Shown here: piece after piece, positions 8,498 through 17,961 of the stretch | Position numbering within the stretch: position 1 is the stretch's first letter | How the letters are laid out: every line of letters begins with the position of its first letter | Assembly (NCBI RefSeq): GCF_018310535.1 | Contig: NZ_CP074102.1 | Span: forward strand, 8,866,001-8,930,000 | Source of the DNA: Streptomyces mirabilis | Lineage (GTDB): Bacteria > Actinomycetota > Actinomycetes > Streptomycetales > Streptomycetaceae | Direction of reading: 5' to 3' | Length of the DNA: 64,000 nt | The notes under the pieces: model-generated | Database searches by the model: none | Seen by the model: only the letters and a program-made list of their open reading frames with translations | Told to the model about the DNA's origin: nothing | Translations under genes and position numbers: made by a program

Positions 8498-8780
8498 TCA
8501 CTCCGTCAGGTCGATGACCGCTCCGTCCAGCCGTGCTTCGGCCGCCTCCAGCCCCCGGGCCGCCGGGCAGCCGTCGGTGAACTCGGCGAGCAGCCTGGTC
8601 ACGCGCGTTTGGGTCTGGCTGTTCGTCAAGGCCGTAGCCCGGTGGCGTGCGCCAGCTGGACGACCAACTGCGAGCACCGATAGTTCTCCGGGCGGATCAC
8701 GCGCCGCATGGCTGTGCCCTTGGGATTGATGTAGATCAGCTCACGCGTCCCGATCCGGGACACCTGCCTGCCCCGCTCAC
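8498..8780 (-). pseudogene. degenerate gene fragment, unknown family
   Basis: Two coding-like stretches in different minus-strand frames. The upstream one reads RELIYINPKGTAMRRVI followed by RPENYRCSQLVVQLAHATGL and stops. The downstream one reads QTRVTRLLAEFTDGCPAARG and ends AVIDLTE before a TGA. Together they look like the C-terminal part of one protein interrupted by a frameshift. I do not recognise the family. Confidence 0.4.
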
Positions 8781-8854
8781 GCGACTTCGCCGCCTACCGG
8801 GGACTGGTTCGAGGATGCCCATGAGGGATACGCCGATGTGGCGTAGCCGGGTGG

Positions 8855-9272
8855 TCATGTCTGGTCTCCGAACAGGGCGGGTGTGGTGTGGAGTTCGTTC
8901 ATCCAGGCCAGGAGGCGGGGGAGGTTGGTGTCGGGTCCGAAGGCGAGGCAGGTGCCGTCGCAGGTGGTGCAGCCGAAGGCCTGCGCGATGCGGAGCCGGC
9001 GGCGGGAGTTGACCCGGCCCATGTGGACGGCGAGTCCGCGTTCGGGGGCCTGCTGGGCCAGGCGGTGGGCGGTCGGTGAGGTCTTCCACACGGTGGAGCC
9101 CCGAGGAACAGCACGTCGATCGCGTCCCAGGGGGATGAGGCCGTCCTCGCTGCTGTCCTGGGCGGCGAAGGCGACCGGGACGCCGAGTGAGCGGATGGGC
9201 TCCAGCCACGGGAGCGATTCGGCGAGGGTCGCCGCTGCATCCGGTCTGGACTTTGTGTTCGAGTTCCGTCAT
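8855..9272 (-). pseudogene. frameshifted hypothetical gene downstream of SpoIIE phosphatase
   Basis: A decayed gene whose ATG (9270-9272) overlaps the TGA of the SpoIIE phosphatase gene as ATGA, so the two were once translationally coupled. The coding sense moves between frames: MTELEHKV, then SLPWLEPIRSLGVPVAFAAQ, then WDAIDVLFLG, then TVWKTSPTAHRLAQQA and VHMGRVNSRRRLRIAQAFG. At least three small indels are needed to join them. The VHMGRVNS and LAFGPDTNLPRLL segments recall phage and integrative-element hypothetical proteins. No function can be assigned. Confidence 0.6.
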
Positions 9273-11413
9273 GCGGCGCGGTGCGGGATGTCTTGTTCGG
9301 TCCAGATGCATTTGCCGTCGTGGTGGTAGCGGGCGCCCCAGCGTTTGGAGAGGGCGGCGACGAGTTGCAGGCCGCGGCCGCCCTCGTCGGTGTGGGCGGC
9401 GTGGCGGATGCGGGGGGTGCTGAGGCTGCCGTCGTAGACCTCACAGGTCAGCGAGCGGCTGCGTAGCAGGCGCAGGCGGATGGGGCCCTTGGCGTGCCGG
9501 ATCACGTTGCCGACCAGTTCGCTGACGAGCAGCTCGGTGGTGATCGCTAGCTCGTCCAGTTCCCAGGCGGCCAGTTGGTTTCGGACGTGTTCGCGGGCCT
9601 GTTTGGCCGCGCGGGGATCCTCCGGGAGGATCCAGGAGGCGACGTCACCGGCGTGGATGGCCCGCGTGTGGGCGATCAGCAGCGCTGCGTCGTCGTTCGT
9701 CCGGGCGTGGTCGGGCAGCAGGGCCGAGACCACCGTGTCGCACAGGTCGGTCAGGCGCCGGACGTCGTCGTCCTCGTCGGATGCCGTGAAGGTGGGCACC
9801 GCGTGCTGGGCGAGGACCTGTTGCAGTCGGGCCAGTCCTTGGTCGATGAAGCGGGTGGCGGATTCGACGAGTCCGTCGGTGTACAGGACCAGCAGACTCT
9901 CCTCGGGCAGGAGTATCTGGTGCGTTTCGAACGGTGGCTCGGCGGCTCCCAGTGGCGGATCGGCGGTCGGGGCGGGCCTGTGGACAGTGCCGTCGGGATG
10001 GACGACGACCGGTGGGGGATGACCGGCCAGAGAGAACGAGCACATCCGGGTGATCGGGTCGAAGACGGCGTACAGGCAGGTGGCGTAGCAGTCCTCGCTC
10101 AGGTCGCTGACCAGGTCGTTGAGACGGCTGAGCAGCTCGGCAGGGGGTATGTCCAGGTCGGCGAGGGTGCGCACCGCGGTGCGCAGCTGGCCCATGGTGG
10201 CCGCTTCGGGGGTGCCGTGTCCCATGACGTCGCCGATCACCATGGCGACCCTGTCGGCGGACAGCGGGATCACGTCGTACCAGTCGCCACCGACTTGCTC
10301 GCCCAGGCCCGCAGGCAGGTAGCGTGCGGCAGCGCAGGCGGCAGGCAAGCGGGGCAGTGTCCGGGGCAGCAAGCCACGCTGCAGCTCCTGTGCCCGGGCG
10401 TGTTCCACGTCGTACAAGCGGGCCCGCGCCAGCGACTGGCCGACCAGACCGCTCAAGGCGGTCAGCAGCGTGCGCTCCTCGTCGGTGAAGGAGCGCTGCC
10501 GGGTGAAGGACACCAAACACATGCCGATGGCGTTCCCGGAGGCGATCATGGGCAGGAACGCCCACGCGTTCTTCTGGGACGCGGCCGGTATGGGTTTCAG
10601 TGTTGGATAGCGTCGGCGGTACTCTGCGGCCGATTCGATGAACCGGGGAGCGCACGTCCCGAACACGTCGGCGGCCACGGGGTAGTCGGTGACCGCGAGC
10701 CCGTCAAGCAGGCTGAGGAATTCCTGTGTGTATCCGGCGGAGTCGACCACATGCTGTCGGCCGCTTTCGAACACCCAGACTATGAGCCCGTCGGCGCCGA
10801 ATGGGGGCAGGACGTGCGCCGCGACGGCCTGCACGACCTCCCGGGAGGTGACGGCCTCGGCGAGCGCCGAGGTCAGCTTGCCCATCTGGACAGTCCGCTC
10901 AGAGCCGGCCACCGAACGACGGACGGGTGGCGTGCTGGGCAAGTCCTCCAGGCGCGCAGCGGCCCATCCCGCCACCGACCGCAGAAAGGATCGCTGTGCC
11001 TCTTCCGGCTCGCCGGGCCCTGCCGTGATCACGGACAGCACACCAACCGGCCCGTCGGCGCCGGGGAGGGGTACTGCTGCCGTGCCTGCCGCCCCCATAC
11101 CCAGGCTGTCCCCGGCCACCCAGGCGTAGTGACCGCGCCGCATGGCGCGTATGGGCGCCACGTCCTGCTCATCGGACAGATCCGCCCACGCCTCGGCGCT
11201 CTCTGCGGCCAACCCGCTGGCCGCAATCAGGCGCAGCCGGCGAGCAGCAGGGTCCCACCAGTGCAGGAACGCGCCCCGGCGATCCAGGCACTCGGTGGCC
11301 TTGAGGGCCAGCGTCAGTGTCTCCGCGCCCCGCAGCGTTTTGTACGAGGCGGCAGGAAAGCTCAGCCCTGACGGCTGAGGGTGACTCCCGGCTTTGGCTG
11401 CCCCAGGTGCCAA
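9269..11413 (-). CDS. GAF / SpoIIE (PP2C-type) phosphatase with anti-sigma kinase-like ATPase domain
   Basis: A 714-residue signalling protein. Two GAF-like sensor regions (about residues 25-155 and 185-330) are followed by a SpoIIE/PPM phosphatase domain with its metal-binding Asp motifs intact: GGDWYDVI, VIGDVMGHG, LYTDGLVE and NDDAALLI. A C-terminal HATPase domain (about 600-710) has the N-box ELLVSELVGNVIRHA and G-box GGRGLQLVA. Such proteins control sigma factors by dephosphorylating anti-anti-sigma factors and by acting as anti-sigma kinases. TTG 11413 is taken as the start because AGGAGA lies 4-5 nt upstream. There is no signal peptide or transmembrane segment, so it is a soluble cytoplasmic sensor. 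It is intact. Confidence 0.92.
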   Translation of the reverse strand: MAPGAAKAGSHPQPSGLSFPAASYKTLRGAETLTLALKATECLDRRGAFLHWWDPAARRLRLIAASGLAAESAEAWADLSDEQDVAPIRAMRRGHYAWVAGDSLGMGAAGTAAVPLPGADGPVGVLSVITAGPGEPEEAQRSFLRSVAGWAAARLEDLPSTPPVRRSVAGSERTVQMGKLTSALAEAVTSREVVQAVAAHVLPPFGADGLIVWVFESGRQHVVDSAGYTQEFLSLLDGLAVTDYPVAADVFGTCAPRFIESAAEYRRRYPTLKPIPAASQKNAWAFLPMIASGNAIGMCLVSFTRQRSFTDEERTLLTALSGLVGQSLARARLYDVEHARAQELQRGLLPRTLPRLPAACAAARYLPAGLGEQVGGDWYDVIPLSADRVAMVIGDVMGHGTPEAATMGQLRTAVRTLADLDIPPAELLSRLNDLVSDLSEDCYATCLYAVFDPITRMCSFSLAGHPPPVVVHPDGTVHRPAPTADPPLGAAEPPFETHQILLPEESLLVLYTDGLVESATRFIDQGLARLQQVLAQHAVPTFTASDEDDDVRRLTDLCDTVVSALLPDHARTNDDAALLIAHTRAIHAGDVASWILPEDPRAAKQAREHVRNQLAAWELDELAITTELLVSELVGNVIRHAKGPIRLRLLRSRSLTCEVYDGSLSTPRIRHAAHTDEGGRGLQLVAALSKRWGARYHHDGKCIWTEQDIPHRAA

Positions 11414-11636
11414 CTCGTCTCCTATTCACTCTTATAGCTCGCGGGCCTGTACAAGCGGTGACGGATGGTCCGCAAATCATGCAAACACTCCTAAACACTA
11501 CCCTGCCGCCCGTCCATGGCCCCAGCTTCGAACCCGTCGGCAGGGACGGGTCGGTTGGCTACGCCGCAGCACCACTTCAGGGGTCGAATCCCTGGCCGTA
11601 GGCGAGCCCGGCTGGCACTACCTACAGGCAAAACGA

Positions 11637-11743
11637 TCATAAAATCTGCATAATCGGGCATAATCAGTCACGAAACGGTATAGAATGGGCATTGTGTAGC
11701 AAAGGTGTGCACCACCGGCACGGTCTCGGCGCCAGGAGAACTC
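11637..11743 (+). promoter_or_regulatory. AT-rich promoter region before small zinc-ribbon gene
   Basis: A conspicuously AT-rich stretch in GC-rich DNA. It has a tandem gcataatc / gcataatc repeat (about 11649-11667), a possible -10 tatagaat (about 11678) and the ribosome site AGGAGA just before ATG 11744. The upstream part, 11414-11636, holds no gene I can support. Confidence 0.45.
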
Positions 11744-11938
11744 ATGACCTACGGAGCGATGGTCGCTCTCGATTCCAACCCCCGCGCCAACACCGCGTTG
11801 GCCGCTGGCTGCGAGCTGTGTTACGGCTGGGGAAGCGTGATCACTTTCCAGGGGCGGCACGAACTGTGCCAGGCCTGCCAGTCCCTCACCGCACACGAGT
11901 GCCACGACAGCAGCACTCCTCCGTCTGGGACGGAATGA
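11744..11938 (+). CDS. small cysteine-pair (zinc-ribbon-like) protein
   Basis: A 64-residue protein with two CxxC pairs (CELCYG and CQACQS) about 20 residues apart, plus a His near the end, which suggests a small zinc ribbon. It has a strong AGGAGA ribosome site 5 nt before the ATG. Proteins of this kind are common among small regulatory genes of Streptomyces integrative elements and plasmids. The function is unknown. It stands alone, with an AT-rich promoter. Confidence 0.7.
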   Translation: MTYGAMVALDSNPRANTALAAGCELCYGWGSVITFQGRHELCQACQSLTAHECHDSSTPPSGTE

Positions 11939-12245
11939 GCACACCCACTACGGCACCATGCCCAGAGGGCCCGCCAGGATCCGCAGGAACATGCCCCGCT
12001 CCGGCCCGGCGCACCACCCCCTGCCGCACATCCTTCGCCCACCCCGGACGAAAAGCGACGGTCCGTCGGTGGGTACGGCACAAGCCGCGTGCGGCAGGCT
12101 TCTCAGGCGCCCAAGGCCTGTCCCAGCCGTGGTCAGACGTTCATGGTTTCGTTGACCTTGAGCGAACCGTGAATCACGGTGGGTTGGTATCCCCGACCGG
12201 TCGGCGACGCCGTCAAACCCGTCAAAGACCGGCTTGTGAACAGGG

Positions 12246-12590
12246 ACGCACGATGAGGGCGAGCGGAACGAGAAACTGGCCGCTGTGATCGCGGAAACCC
12301 GCTGGGCGCAGCCGAAAGTCGCCGCTGCCTTCGTGCGCGTTGCGGCCGAGGTCGGCGCCGACGAGCTGCTCGGCACCAGCCGCTCGCACATCGCGATGTG
12401 GATCCCGGGAACGGAACCCTCCGGCAGGGCGCCCCATATCTTGGGCGAGACGTTGTCCCATCGGCTCAAACGCCCCATCACTCTCGCCGAGATCGGCCTC
12501 ACCTCGCCGAACTCGGGGTGCGGTCACGGCATCCGAATGGCACGTCGATACGGTGACCGCATTGGTGGATCTGGGGAGAAGCAACGAGGC
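12246..12590 (+). pseudogene. N-terminal fragment of a Streptomyces HTH regulator
   Basis: The segment EKLAAVIAETRWAQPKVAAAF, then GADELLGTSRSHIAMWIPG, then HILGETLSHRLKRPITLAEIGL matches the N-terminal DNA-binding part of the long TPR-containing HTH regulators of Streptomyces. After EIGL the frame shifts; EWHVDTVTALVDLGRS continues in another frame and then coding sense is lost. No start codon with a ribosome site is visible. About 110 of the usual 400 or more residues remain. Confidence 0.6.
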
Positions 12591-13614
12591 GCCGAGGCCG
12601 CCCCGGGACGGCGAACGGCCGAGCCTGCGCAGGGCGACTGCCTCCGCGACGCCGGACAGATCCTTCCGGTTGCGCAGCCGCAGGCCCGGACGGCCGGAAG
12701 CGGCGAACCCGCACGCCGCCAGGAGCGGGCGGATCTCGCGACCCGCCCCGAAGACGGCCGAGCGGTGAGTCAAACCTGGTCCCCGTGCGACTGGTTCCCA
12801 CCCTGCCCTGCCCTCGCCTCGGCAGGCAGAACTCGCCGCGGAGAGGGCAGCAGAAAACAACGCCACGCCTACGACATCGCCGTATCCCAGGAACCCCAGG
12901 CCGGAGCCGACGTGCCCGAAGGCACCCGACTCACGGTATTGGTCCGCGCGCAGTGCACAGCTCCTACCCACGGCGCTGCTCAGCGGACGAAGCTCAACTC
13001 GCCTCCCATACAAGGACGTCAGGACCGACCCGGCTGCTGTCGCATGCACGGGGATCACCTGATTCGAGAGGGCGACCAGACAGATGCAGTAGTGGGCGGT
13101 GTGGTGGGCCATTCCAGGCGCTTGAACGCAAGGACCTACGGGCTCCTCCGCTTTGGCGACCTTCGCTCGGGCCAAGGCGTGAGCCGCCTTGGCGCCACCC
13201 AACTCCCGGCCGGTCGCAGCCACCCGTCTGTGCCCGACGAAGCGACGTCTGCTTGCTGATGAGCCGGCACACGTCTCCTGCACCATCGGATGCGCCATCT
13301 CTTGCTACAGCTCTTTCGACTTCGGCTGCCCTCACCGGAATTCACCGCTCGCATCACCGCTGGTCATCCCACGATTCTTCCGTGGTCGGGGGCCTGACAT
13401 CCCCCTCAGCAACCCCCTGCACCCACCTCACACACGCAAGTAGGAGAAGAAGGGAGGGGCGGGGACACGGTGCGCCGCCTCGGCGGATCCGGGCGGCCTG
13501 CAGGTAGCGGCGCGTCGGCGGGGCCTCGCGCCGCAGGCCGCTCGCGTGACACCTGCTGTGGGAGACACACGTGGCAGCCCCCTAGGCGCAGTCGAGCAGA
13601 AGCCTGTGGTCGGG
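12591..13614. other. about 1 kb of decayed sequence without a supportable gene
   Basis: No frame here has consistent coding character. One short plus-strand stretch near 12870-12960 reads SQEPQAGADVPEGTRLTVLV, which resembles half of a PASTA repeat and may be a gene relic. The long open frames on both strands are GC-rich artefacts. Confidence 0.5.
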
Positions 13615-14407
13615 TCAGCGTAGGCGGACCACGGTGACCACCGCATGCCGGGTGGTGCCTGCCCGGGCCTCCACAACGACCTGACCGCTTACGGGTGTGT
13701 AGGCGTTGCCGCCCTGCGTGTACGCGCGCCCGGACTGGGGGACCAGACGCGGGGCGATCAGGGTGGCCAGGGCCGTGGTCAGGCGCTGGGACAGCGCGTC
13801 GCGTCCGTTGGGAAGCCGTACGGCGAGTGCCCGCGGCTGGCGTGCGGTGCCGGTGAACCCTGCCACGGTCGCTTCGATCGTGTCCGCGTGGTGGATCTTC
13901 AACCACGCCCCGGTGCGGCCGGGCCCGGTGGAGGGAGGTGGTGCGTTTGGCGACGATGCCTTCGACGCCGGTGTGGAGGGTGTTGTACCAGGTGAGTGCG
14001 GTGTCGCGGTCGGTGGTGGCGGAGACGGCCTGGATCGGGGTGTTCGCGGGCAGTTGTGCCAGGAGCTTGAGGAGGGCTGCGCGGCGCTTGCTGTACGGGC
14101 GCGGCCGGGCATCGCCGGACGGCAGTTGCAGGGCGTCGAAGGCGATGTAGTGCGCGGGACGCTGGGCGGCCAGGCGGCGGGCGCGGATGGGGGAGGAGGC
14201 GGCTCGGGCCTGTGCGGCCTCGAAGCTGATCCGGCCGTCCTCGGTGGTGATGACGGCCTCGCCGTCGAGGACGGTCCCGGCCGGGAGGTGGTGGCCGGCG
14301 AGGGCGAGGTCGCCCCATGCGGCGGTGACGTCGCGTCCGGAGCGGGCCTGCAGGCGGACTCCGTCGTCGGTACCCCACATGATCATTCTGTGGCCGTCGA
14401 GTTTCAC
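13615..14407 (-). pseudogene. ATP-dependent DNA ligase, truncated and frameshifted
   Basis: A decayed ATP-dependent DNA ligase of the LigC type. It starts abruptly at the adenylation motif KLDGHRM, with the residues that normally precede the catalytic Lys missing and a TAA codon directly before the GTG. Motifs TVLDGEAVI, PAHYIAFDALQ and GVEGIVAKRTT follow. Around 13935 the frame shifts; the true sequence continues in another frame as GAWLKIHHADTIEATVAGF and runs to ATLIAPRLVPQSGRAYTQGG, ending VVTVVRLR at 13615. Two lesions make it non-functional. The full family length is about 310-350 residues. Confidence 0.82.
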
Positions 14408-14611
14408 TTATGCGCTATTGAGCTGTCCACGGGCTATCGTCCCGCGCCATGTCGATCACAGGCTGGCGGGTCACTTCACCCGCCGGGAGCTCGCGTGGCC
14501 GCGTGAAGAGACCCCACTCATGCGGGAGTTCGGCACGATGCTCCTCCTGAGTCCCGCTGGCAGGCCGCCTGACATCGTGCGGTCACGGAATTCCCCAGGT
14601 GACCATGTTGG

Positions 14612-15583
14612 TCAGTCTGGCCTTGTGTCGTCGGTGGCGGTGCCGCGGTGTGGCTCGTCGGGTTCGTGCGGGACTTCGGGTGGGAGGAAGGCTCCTGTAT
14701 CGCGCAGTTCGCGGACGATGTCGATGAGCGCGGCGACGGCGGGATCGGTGGTGTCGCGGTGCCAGACGATGCTGTGGCCGGCGTAGGGGCTCGGGTCGGT
14801 GAAGGGGCGATAGACGACTCCGGCGAAAGGCCTGGCTGCGGCTGCACTGGTGATGGTGAGTCCGATGGCCGAGCCGGTGAGCACCAAGGGGAGGAGCCGG
14901 TCGAGGCTGGAGATCTCGCGGTGGATGGTCACCGTGGCGTCTCGGGCTTCGAGCTGGCTGACGAAATGATCGTGCAGCCATGGGTTGACCTTGCGCTCGA
15001 CGATGACAAGGGGCTGGTGGGACAGCTGGGCGGGGTCGATCGCTTGATGGGCGGCGAGGGGATGATCGGCGGCCAGCGCGACCACGAGCGGTTCACGGAC
15101 AACCAGGAGCGAGGCCAGGTCGGGCGGCGGGTGCTCGGCGGTCCAGCAGAAGCCGAGGTCGAGGCGGCGGTCGCTGAGCTCGGACAGCTGGGCGACAGTG
15201 GTCATCGGTCGCGGGGCCAGGCGGACGTCGGGGAAACGGGCGTGCAGCGCGGGCACCGTGAGTTGGAACAGCAGCGGACCAAGATCCTCCGCGTAGCCCA
15301 GACGAAGTTCGTCGACCGTGCCGGTGGCGACGCGGCGGCCGACGTCGAGGGCGTGGCGGACAGCGGCGATCGCGCTGCGCGCCTCGGGCAGGAACGCCTC
15401 GCCCACCGCGGTGACGGTCACGCGTCGGCTGGTACGGGTGAACAGGGGGGCGCCGAGCTCACGCTCCAGACGACGGATCTGCTCACTGACCGACTGCTGA
15501 GTGACGTGCATCCGCGCCGCGGCCCGGCCGAAGTGCAGTTCCTCGGCGACGGCGACGGCGTATTCCAGCTGGCGAAGCTCCAC
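14612..15583 (-). CDS. LysR family transcriptional regulator
   Basis: A 323-residue regulator. The N-terminal winged HTH (residues 1-60: MELRQLEYAVAVAEELHFG, HVTQQSVSEQIRRLE) is followed by a substrate-binding domain. It is transcribed divergently from the SDR gene at 15702, the classical arrangement in which LysR controls its neighbour. A palindrome in the gap (15595-15611) is a plausible binding site. The acidic C-terminal extension (EVPHEPDEPHRGTATDD) is slightly longer than usual. The ligand is unknown. Confidence 0.92.
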   Translation of the reverse strand: MELRQLEYAVAVAEELHFGRAAARMHVTQQSVSEQIRRLERELGAPLFTRTSRRVTVTAVGEAFLPEARSAIAAVRHALDVGRRVATGTVDELRLGYAEDLGPLLFQLTVPALHARFPDVRLAPRPMTTVAQLSELSDRRLDLGFCWTAEHPPPDLASLLVVREPLVVALAADHPLAAHQAIDPAQLSHQPLVIVERKVNPWLHDHFVSQLEARDATVTIHREISSLDRLLPLVLTGSAIGLTITSAAAARPFAGVVYRPFTDPSPYAGHSIVWHRDTTDPAVAALIDIVRELRDTGAFLPPEVPHEPDEPHRGTATDDTRPD

Positions 15584-15593
15584 ACCCCCATAT

Positions 15594-15612
15594 TGACAGG
15601 TTCAGCCTGTCG
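15594..15612. promoter_or_regulatory. probable LysR operator
   Basis: A perfect inverted repeat gacagg-ttcag-cctgtc (15595-15611), flanked by t and g/a so that a T-N11-A-like pattern is present. It lies in the 118-bp gap between the divergent LysR and SDR genes, 11 bp upstream of the LysR start. Confidence 0.5.
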
Positions 15613-15701
15613 AACATGCGGGCGTTCGTCGTTGATCGTGTCGCGGGCACCGCGCTCTCATGGAGGACAGGAACCGACCGTCCGACCCAAGGAGTACCGA
15701 C

Positions 15702-16553
15702 ATGAGGACCTGGTTCATCACCGGAACCTCCAGCGGCTTCGGCCGCCAGATGACCGAGCTGCTGCTGGAACGCGGCGACCGCGTCGCCGCCACCTTGCGC
15801 AACCCCGCCCGACTCGACGACCTGGCCGCGCGACACGGCGACCGGCTGTGGCGCGCGGAGCTGGACGTCACCGACACCGCACGCATGCGGAAGGTCGTGG
15901 ACACGGCGTTCGCCGATCTCGGACGCATCGACGTGGTCGTCTCCAACGCCGGCTACGGTCTCATCGGCCTGGCCGAGGAGCTGACCGACGAGCAGATCGA
16001 GCGCCAGATCGACACCAACGTGATCGCCCCCATCCAGCTCGCGCGCGCGGTGACGCCGTACCTGCGCGCGCAGGGCGGTGGCAACTTCCTGCAGACCTCC
16101 AGCATGGGCGGCCATATCGCCTTCCCCGCGATGTCGCTCTACCACACCAGCAAGTGGGGCATCGAGGGCTTCTTCGAGGCCTACGCGCTGGAGACCGAAC
16201 CGTTCGGCATCCACACCACGCTGATCGAACCGGGCATGGTCGCCACCGATTTCTACGGCGCAGCGGACAGCACCCCCTCACAGCTGCCCGCCTACGCCGG
16301 CACCCAAGCCGCGGATTTCACCCACGGCAAGAGCAGCGTGCCCCTGGAGGCCATGCCCGGTGACCCGCGCAAAGTCGCCGAAGCCATGATCCGCATCGGC
16401 GACCTCAAGGAGCCGCCACGGCGCCAGCTCCTCGGCTCCGACGCCTACCACCTGGTCCACGACGCCCTCACCGCCCGGCTGGAAAGCGCCCAGGCCCAGC
16501 GCGAGGTCGCCTTCTCCACCGACCGGGACGGCTTCACACCGCCCCGAACGTGA
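15702..16553 (+). CDS. short-chain dehydrogenase/reductase
   Basis: A 283-residue classical SDR oxidoreductase. The cofactor motif is TGTSSGFG near residue 8, the NAG motif is SNAGYG near 85, and the catalytic Ser-Tyr-Lys occurs as TSSMGG followed by YHTSKWG. GTSSGFG with Arg in the following helix suggests NADP(H) preference. ATG 15702 has AAGGAG upstream. The divergent LysR and the SDR 37 nt downstream suggest a small regulated redox unit. The substrate is unknown. Confidence 0.92.
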   Translation: MRTWFITGTSSGFGRQMTELLLERGDRVAATLRNPARLDDLAARHGDRLWRAELDVTDTARMRKVVDTAFADLGRIDVVVSNAGYGLIGLAEELTDEQIERQIDTNVIAPIQLARAVTPYLRAQGGGNFLQTSSMGGHIAFPAMSLYHTSKWGIEGFFEAYALETEPFGIHTTLIEPGMVATDFYGAADSTPSQLPAYAGTQAADFTHGKSSVPLEAMPGDPRKVAEAMIRIGDLKEPPRRQLLGSDAYHLVHDALTARLESAQAQREVAFSTDRDGFTPPRT

Positions 16554-16590
16554 CGCCCCACCATCGACTCACCGCAAAAGGACCTCTGCC

Positions 16591-17352
16591 ATGCCACGCT
16601 TCACCGACAAGACCGTCATCGTCACCGGCGCCGCCGGCGCCCTGGGCGCCAGCATGGTCCGCCGGTTTGCCGCCGAGGACGCCCGCGTGGTGGTCGGCGC
16701 CCGCCATCACGAGCAGGTCGCCGGCCTCCTGGACGAGCTCGGCGCCGACCGCGCGGTATTCGCCCAGCTCGACGTCACCAGCGAACAAGACTGGACCGCT
16801 GCCGTCGCCACCGCAGAAGCCGCTTTCGGCCCGGTCTCCGTGCTCGTCAACAACGCAGCCAGGGCCATCGTCGGCACCACCATGTCACTGACCCCGGACG
16901 AGTTCCGGGAGGTGATCGACACCAACCTCGTCGGCACCTTCCTGGGCACGCGGGCGGCCGTGCCGTCGATGCGCCGACGCGGCGGCGGCTCCATCGTCAA
17001 CATCAACTCCACCGCCGGCATCGGCACTGCCGCGGGACTGGCCGCCTACGGCACCAGCAAGTGGGGCATCCGCGGACTGACCAGGATCAGCGCGAAGGAA
17101 CTCGGCCGGGAGAACATCCGCGTCAACGGCGTGCACCCCGGCATCATCGAGACACCCCTGGCCTACGACCCCGCCACCGGCGAGCTCATCGTCAGCATCG
17201 ACGACCAGCCCATCCCTCGCCTGGCGGACGTCGACGAGATCAGCAGCCTTGTGCTGTTCGTCGCGTCGGACGACGTCGGCTACTCGACCGGCGCGGAGTT
17301 CGTCGCCGACGGCGGCTACCTCCTCGGGCCCGTTCCCGCCACGAAGCCGTGA
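16591..17352 (+). CDS. short-chain dehydrogenase/reductase
   Basis: A 253-residue SDR resembling the 3-alpha/20-beta-hydroxysteroid dehydrogenase group. It has the cofactor motif TGAAGALG near residue 12, LDVTS near 61, NNAA near 88, and catalytic Ser (NINSTAG) with Tyr/Lys in YGTSKWG. The C-terminus has the usual YSTGAEFVADGG. AAAAGGACC lies upstream of ATG 16591. It follows the preceding SDR by 37 nt and is probably co-transcribed under the divergent LysR. The substrate is not predictable. Confidence 0.92.
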   Translation: MPRFTDKTVIVTGAAGALGASMVRRFAAEDARVVVGARHHEQVAGLLDELGADRAVFAQLDVTSEQDWTAAVATAEAAFGPVSVLVNNAARAIVGTTMSLTPDEFREVIDTNLVGTFLGTRAAVPSMRRRGGGSIVNINSTAGIGTAAGLAAYGTSKWGIRGLTRISAKELGRENIRVNGVHPGIIETPLAYDPATGELIVSIDDQPIPRLADVDEISSLVLFVASDDVGYSTGAEFVADGGYLLGPVPATKP

Positions 17353-17385
17353 CTTTCCGTACTGGCTCCTTGGGCGCTTCCCGCT

Positions 17386-17529
17386 TCACTGGCGAACTTG
17401 GTTCGCGTGGTGTCGCCCTTCCTGACCGGACGTGCCACCGTCGGCCCCGTACGCCAGCGCCGGCGCGGCGAGGAGCGCGGCGCCCAGTGCGGCGGACACG
17501 GCCGCCGACACCAAAGAGCGTGTTCTCAC
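17386..17529 (-). pseudogene. signal-peptide remnant of a secreted protein
   Basis: GTG 17529 opens a 47-residue frame starting with a textbook signal peptide (RTRSLVSAAVSAALG, LLAAPALAYG) and then only about 20 residues before a stop. It is convergent with the SDR gene. There is no strong ribosome site. It could be a tiny exported peptide but is more likely the front of a deleted gene. Confidence 0.4.
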
Positions 17530-17961
17530 TGCTGGATTCGCCCCACGGGAATGGCGCGGCCCCGCTGCCCCGGATATCCGAAGGCCGGCCGCGCTCTTTG
17601 TACGGTTGCTGTGAACATCACGCAACACATCGGACTCTAGCGCCTGCCCCGACACAGGAGCAACGGGTTTACGGATGAGGCCGAGAACCTCAACTGCCCC
17701 TGCCCGCAGAGCTGTTAAGAATCCTGCCAGTGGTCCGCCGTGTCAGGGCGACCCGATGATGTGACCTTCAGAGCTATTTGGCGTGGAACCTTCACCGCTA
17801 TCCGACACGTGGACGGATTGGCTGAGGCAGCGGTAGACGACGGAAATCGCCTGGTCGAGATCTGGACGTACGTACACACAAACACGAGGGAACCTTCGCC
17901 GGATCGTGCGCCTCCTGGCGGGGTGAACGCGACTTCTCGTATCTGGCGAAAGGATCCCCTC
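17530..17961. other. intergenic region, no gene seen
   Basis: About 430 bp between the signal-peptide remnant and the hydrolase. The longer frame reading into the hydrolase from 17740 has no ribosome site and no similarity. The stretch presumably holds the hydrolase promoter. Confidence 0.4.

Noticed and set aside
11520..11605. tRNA-like 3' half (caggggtcgaatccctg stem-loop) that could be an attachment site
   Set aside because: The surrounding bases cannot form D and anticodon arms; the pairing partners are only about 45 nt apart, so it is not a tRNA gene and no repeat of it was found at the other end of an element.
12222..13298. Long minus-strand open frame of 358 codons
   Set aside because: Composition is typical of a GC-rich shadow frame; no motif, ribosome site or domain is visible, and it lies over decayed sequence on the other strand.
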